Shown piece by piece: positions 60,775 through 64,000 of a stretch of 64,000 nt of DNA. The position numbers were made by a program, and so were the translations under genes. The notes below the pieces were generated by a model that worked only from the letters and a program-made list of their open reading frames with translations, was not told the origin of the DNA and did not search any database. The DNA is from Sphingobium yanoikuyae. Its GTDB lineage: Bacteria > Pseudomonadota > Alphaproteobacteria > Sphingomonadales > Sphingomonadaceae. How positions within the stretch are numbered: position 1 is the stretch's first letter; each line of letters starts with the position of its first letter. The stretch covers positions 1,753,501 through 1,817,500 of the forward strand of contig NZ_CP053021.1 of the NCBI RefSeq assembly GCF_013001025.1, in the 5' to 3' direction.

Positions 60775-60859
60775 CCGCGTCTCCGTCCCGCGCCTCTGTC
60801 CGGGCGCGATGATTGCCTCATCTTAGGCACGACCGCTCCGGAAGAGAAGCCCGTCGGCA

Positions 60860-62140
60860 TCATCCTTCGCGCGCCAGGCGGCCCAACACGATATGGCAAT
60901 AGCCTGCCAGTCCCGCCATGACGCCGGCGCACAGCAGATAGGGAAGCGGCTGGCCGATCTGGTACAGGCCGATACCGATCGACGGTCCCAGTACGACGCA
61001 CAGGCCATTCACCGCCGTCACATGGCCCGCGACCAGGCCCTGCTCCTGTTCCCTGACCGCCAGCGATGCGCCGGCGGTGAAGCCTGGCCGCAGGAAGCCG
61101 AAGCCCAGCGAGGCGATGGCGAAGGCGATGGCCAGCGCGTGCAGGTCATGCGCCACTGCGCAGCCCGCAGCACCGGCGGCCGCCATGACCGATCCCCATA
61201 TCACCATCGGCGGCGGCTGCATCCGCAGTCGGGGTATGATACCCCATTGTGCCAGCAGCGCCGCGCCCGCGCCTGCCATCAGAACCATGCCGATCAGCGG
61301 TTGCGCCTCGCGTGGCGAATCGGCCAGACGGTCGATCACCAGGAAGGCCATCGTCTGCCCGGCGATGGCCTGGGCATGTCCCGACACCAGCCCTGCGATG
61401 ATCCACGGCCGGATGCGCGGGTCGAACATGGCGACGCGCGCCGTGCCGGTTGGATCGCCGGTCGCGATCACCGGCGCATCGCTGGGTTCGTAGCCGATCA
61501 CGGGATCGCTCGCCGCAGCGCCCGGTCCGGTTCCCATGCCCTGCGGTAGCCGCAGTTGCACCACGACCAGCATCGCGATGCCGAGCAGCGCGAAGGCATA
61601 GAGCGGTCCGGCCAGACCGACGAAAGGCAGCACGAAAAAGGGCGCCAGCGCCGGGCCGATGATCGTGCCAAGGCCGAAAGCCGAAGCCAGCAGGCTCAGC
61701 GCAGCCGTCCGGTTAGCGCGCGATGTCCGGGCGACGACCATCGCCTGCGCGGCCGGAGGCGCGGCCGCGCCAAACCCGCCATAAAAGCCTCGTCCTATTA
61801 CGAACAGGATGAAGGCCACGCCGGCGGTGATCCAGCCCCTGACACCTGCCGTCAGCGCCAGGGCGCAGATCGTCATCGACAGGGTGAAACCCGCCATGCC
61901 GACCAGGATCATTGGTTTGGCGCGACGGTCGTCAAGCCGCCTGGCCCAGAAGGGCGCGACGACGGCCCAGAGCAGGGCCGACAGCGAAAAGGCGATCGCG
62001 ATCAGTGCGTCCGGCAGCCCGATCGTCCGACCGATCGCGGGGAGTACGGATTGCAGCCCGGTATTGCCGATCGCCACGCACAACATGACGCAGAACAGCA
62101 ATATCTGGTCATGTTGCGCGTCTTTCCGGATGAATGCCAC
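60860..62140 (-). CDS. MFS transporter
   Basis: 426 residues with about 12 hydrophobic segments in two halves, and the MFS cytoplasmic-loop pattern ARRLDDRRAKPMILVG between TM2 and TM3. A charged middle loop (YEPSDAPVIATGDPTGTARV) separates the halves. GTG start at 62140, with GAGAGGA at 9 bases. Next to a ligase and an epoxide-hydrolase frame, so import of the substrate or export of an intermediate through the inner membrane is likely; direction unknown. Confidence 0.88.
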   Translation of the reverse strand: MAFIRKDAQHDQILLFCVMLCVAIGNTGLQSVLPAIGRTIGLPDALIAIAFSLSALLWAVVAPFWARRLDDRRAKPMILVGMAGFTLSMTICALALTAGVRGWITAGVAFILFVIGRGFYGGFGAAAPPAAQAMVVARTSRANRTAALSLLASAFGLGTIIGPALAPFFVLPFVGLAGPLYAFALLGIAMLVVVQLRLPQGMGTGPGAAASDPVIGYEPSDAPVIATGDPTGTARVAMFDPRIRPWIIAGLVSGHAQAIAGQTMAFLVIDRLADSPREAQPLIGMVLMAGAGAALLAQWGIIPRLRMQPPPMVIWGSVMAAAGAAGCAVAHDLHALAIAFAIASLGFGFLRPGFTAGASLAVREQEQGLVAGHVTAVNGLCVVLGPSIGIGLYQIGQPLPYLLCAGVMAGLAGYCHIVLGRLAREG

Positions 62141-62308
62141 GCTGGGGTTCCTCTCTCCGACGCGCGAATCTGTGTCTCGCCCGTGCCGCCGCCTTACCGT
62201 TACACGGGAAGAGGTTGCAAGCGAACGAGGGTTTGAATGGACTGAAATGGTCCATCGGGTCCATTCTGCAGGCCAGCGCTGAGCGATACGGCTCCTTGCA
62301 AACGGGTC

Positions 62309-63472
62309 TCATCGAACCGTTCGAAAGCTGGCGCGAATTTCGTCGACAAAGATTTCGGGTTGCTCGAACGCTGCGAAATGGCCGCCGCGCGCCGGCTACC
62401 CCCAATGGACGAGATTGGGATATTTTCGTTCCGCCCAGCGCCGCGATGCGCGGAAAATCTCTTTGGGAAATATGGTGCAGGCCACAGGGATCGCCACCGG
62501 ATTGGCGGCGAATTTGCGAAAGCTCTCCCAGTAAAGCCGCCCCGCCGACGCGGCAGTTCCCGGCAGCCAGTAGAGCATGATATTGTCGAGCATCTCGTCC
62601 AGCGTCAGATCGCCGCCGCTGTCGGTCCAGGCCATGAACTTCTCGTAAATCCACGCCGCTTGCCCCGCGGGTGAATCGACCAGGCCATAGCCTAGCGTCT
62701 GCGGCCTCGTGCCCTGTTGTCTGGCATAGCCATTGCCGTCCCTGGCGTAGCGCTTCAGATCGGCCAGCGCCGTCTTTTCCGCGTCGGTCAGGTCGGCCAT
62801 GTCTTCAGCCTCCGGCTGGGCGATGACCATGTTGAGATGGATCGCCGTCACCTCCGGCGCGCCGGAGGTTGCGATCGCATTGGTCACGGCAGACCCCCAG
62901 TCTCCGCCTTGAGCCACGAAGCGGTCATAGCCCAGGCGGCGCATCAGCGTGATCCAGGCGGCTGCGATCCGCTCGACCGGCCAGCCCGAGCCAGAGGGCC
63001 GATCGGAAAAGCCATGGCCGGGCAGGGAGGGGGCAACGACATGAAAGGCGTCAGCCGGATCGCCGCCATGACGCGCGGGGTCGGTGAGCGGCCCGATAAC
63101 CTTGTTGAACTCAATCACCGATCCCCGCCACCCATGGGTCAGGATCAGCGGAAGCGCTCGGGGTTCGGGCGAGCGCCGGTGGAGGAAATGAATGCCCAGG
63201 CCGTCGATCGCGGTGCGATACTGGCCAAAACCGTTCAGCATCGCCTCTCAGCGCCGCCAGTCATAGTGATCGCGCCAATGGGCGCACATGTCCTGCATAG
63301 TGAGCAGCGGAACCCCCTGGCTGGCATCGGTCACGGTCTCCTGCTCGGGCCAGCGGGTGCGGTTCAGCCGCTCATGCAGATCGTCCAGATGCGGCTGCGG
63401 AACGGACAGGTCGAGCGGGACGATTTCTTCGCCGCCGGGCATTGGCAGGGTGAAGGGCGCGATCGCGGTCAT
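62309..63472 (-). pseudogene. epoxide hydrolase (EHN + alpha/beta hydrolase) with two in-frame stops
   Basis: One uninterrupted frame of 387 codons encodes the EHN domain (1-74, MCAHWRDHYDWRR at its end) and an alpha/beta hydrolase domain (HGWRG, nucleophile Asp191 in QGGDWGSAVTN, and His in RGGHFAAFEQPE). TGA at 63248-63250 (codon 75) separates the two domains; TAG at 62396-62398 (codon 359) removes the catalytic His. No frameshift is needed. A translated inner piece could begin at ATG 63241 but lacks the His. Its ATG overlaps the TetR stop. It would have opened an epoxide to a diol. Confidence 0.85.
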
Positions 63473-64000
63473 TCTTTGCTTCCCTTGGCTGGTCTGGCTT
63501 CCCCGGCCGGTGGCTGGGCGCCTCGGGTAACGAGGCGCATGATCTCATGCCGGATCAGCTCGAAAGGCATGTCGGGATCCAGCTTGCCCGCCATCTGCAA
63601 CACGACCAACCCGTGGATGCCCGCCCAGTAGACATGGCCCAGGACGGACGGATCGCCCTGCAAAAGGCCCGCAGCGATCATATCCTCGATATAGGCAGTC
63701 AGCGTCCGGCGTGAACGGCACTCGGCGGCGCGCAATTCTTCGGTTTTCTCGGCCTCGGGCTGGGAAAAGGCAAACATCAGCTGATAGGCATGGGGTTCGT
63801 CGAACGCGAAATCGACATAGGCCTGCCCGACCGCACGGGACCGGTCCCAAAGATCCGTCGTGCTGGCATAGGCAGCCTCAACCCGGTCCGAAAAGCGGTC
63901 ATGCGCGGCCGCCCGCGTCAGCGCCAGCAGTTCGCTCTTGTTGCGGAAATAGCGGTAGAGCGACGCGGCGGTCCAGCCCAGTTCCGCCGCGATCGATCGC
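63469..64000 (-). CDS. TetR family transcriptional regulator (N-terminus cut by window edge)
   Basis: 177 codons are visible. At the right edge RSIAAELGWTAASLYRYFRN with KSELLAL is the end of the TetR helix-turn-helix, so about 30 N-terminal residues are missing. The rest is a TetR_C-type ligand domain (YVDFAFDEPHAYQLMF, HVYWAGIHGLVVLQMAG). Its TGA overlaps the start of the epoxide-hydrolase frame (ATGA), so both were co-expressed; it may sense an epoxide or related hydrophobic compound. Confidence 0.87.
   Translation of the reverse strand, partial: RSIAAELGWTAASLYRYFRNKSELLALTRAAAHDRFSDRVEAAYASTTDLWDRSRAVGQAYVDFAFDEPHAYQLMFAFSQPEAEKTEELRAAECRSRRTLTAYIEDMIAAGLLQGDPSVLGHVYWAGIHGLVVLQMAGKLDPDMPFELIRHEIMRLVTRGAQPPAGEARPAKGSKE

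Noticed and set aside
63248..63250. Selenocysteine readthrough of TGA in the epoxide hydrolase frame
   Set aside because: No Cys/Sec is expected there in the family, no SECIS-like hairpin was evident, and a TAG also breaks the frame.

Overview
This 64 kb window is GC-rich bacterial chromosome or megaplasmid DNA packed almost entirely with genes for breaking down a CoA-activated hydrophobic carbon source. Gene content (a P450 with its own [2Fe-2S] ferredoxin, seven short-chain dehydrogenases, nine crotonases, five acyl-CoA dehydrogenases, DUF35/thiolase-like pairs) and a CTAGAGC-type intergenic repeat suggest an alphaproteobacterium, most likely a sphingomonad. There is no rRNA, tRNA or other phylogenetic marker, so this is inference.

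Layout. (1) 1-5.6 kb: an acyl-CoA dehydrogenase cut by the left edge and a divergent TetR gene, then a graveyard of three broken insertion sequences (IS5-, IS3- and IS110-like), a metallopeptidase lacking its N-terminus and a serine dehydratase with a large in-frame internal deletion. (2) 5.7-10 kb, minus strand: ferredoxin, aldehyde dehydrogenase, VOC protein, P450 and SDR, an oxidation module turning an unactivated carbon into an alcohol, aldehyde or acid. (3) 10.3-16.5 kb: SDRs, a crotonase, a GntR regulator, and a paired acyl-CoA dehydrogenase operon read from a divergent promoter holding a perfect 19-bp inverted repeat. (4) 16.7-27.6 kb, plus strand: crotonase, family III CoA-transferase, amidohydrolase, SDR, a crotonase with an internal stop, a DUF7064/7065-type protein, a phosphotransferase, a second CoA-transferase, a small protein and an acyl-CoA ligase. 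(5) 27.6-40.8 kb: two thiolase-like/DUF35 pairs, amidohydrolase, SDR, crotonases, a second GntR gene, a CitE-like lyase, and a second acyl-CoA dehydrogenase pair coupled to a DUF2889 gene. (6) 40.8-56.9 kb: hydrolase, quinone-reductase-like MDR, crotonases, two nitronate-monooxygenase-like flavoproteins, a true thiolase, SDRs, four thioesterases, GST, TetR, a dead alcohol dehydrogenase and an alpha-methylacyl-CoA racemase. (7) 57-64 kb: amidohydrolase, a repeat element, crotonase, acyl-CoA ligase, MFS transporter, an epoxide hydrolase frame with two internal stops, and a TetR gene cut by the right edge.

How it may work together. P450, SDR and aldehyde dehydrogenase would oxidise a methyl or ring carbon; the ligases and family III CoA-transferases attach CoA; the racemase fixes methyl-branch stereochemistry; paired acyl-CoA dehydrogenases and crotonases carry out dehydrogenation and hydration; cysteine-less thiolase/DUF35 pairs could perform retro-aldol cleavage, as in steroid side-chain catabolism; the Cys-containing thiolase ends ordinary beta-oxidation. 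This resembles actinobacterial steroid catabolism in enzyme types, but no ring-cleavage oxygenase or IpdAB-type hydrolase is present, so the substrate (steroid, other cyclic isoprenoid, or another branched compound) is unknown.

Regulation. A recurring promoter element close to AACCTAGTTATATAGGTT precedes at least six transcription units between 32 and 55 kb. A second element is shared by the ferredoxin-P450 operon and the TetR gene at 50.8-51.5 kb. Several genes are broken (crotonase at 21.0 kb, alcohol dehydrogenase at 51.6 kb, epoxide hydrolase at 62.3 kb), which suggests recent decay or sequence error.
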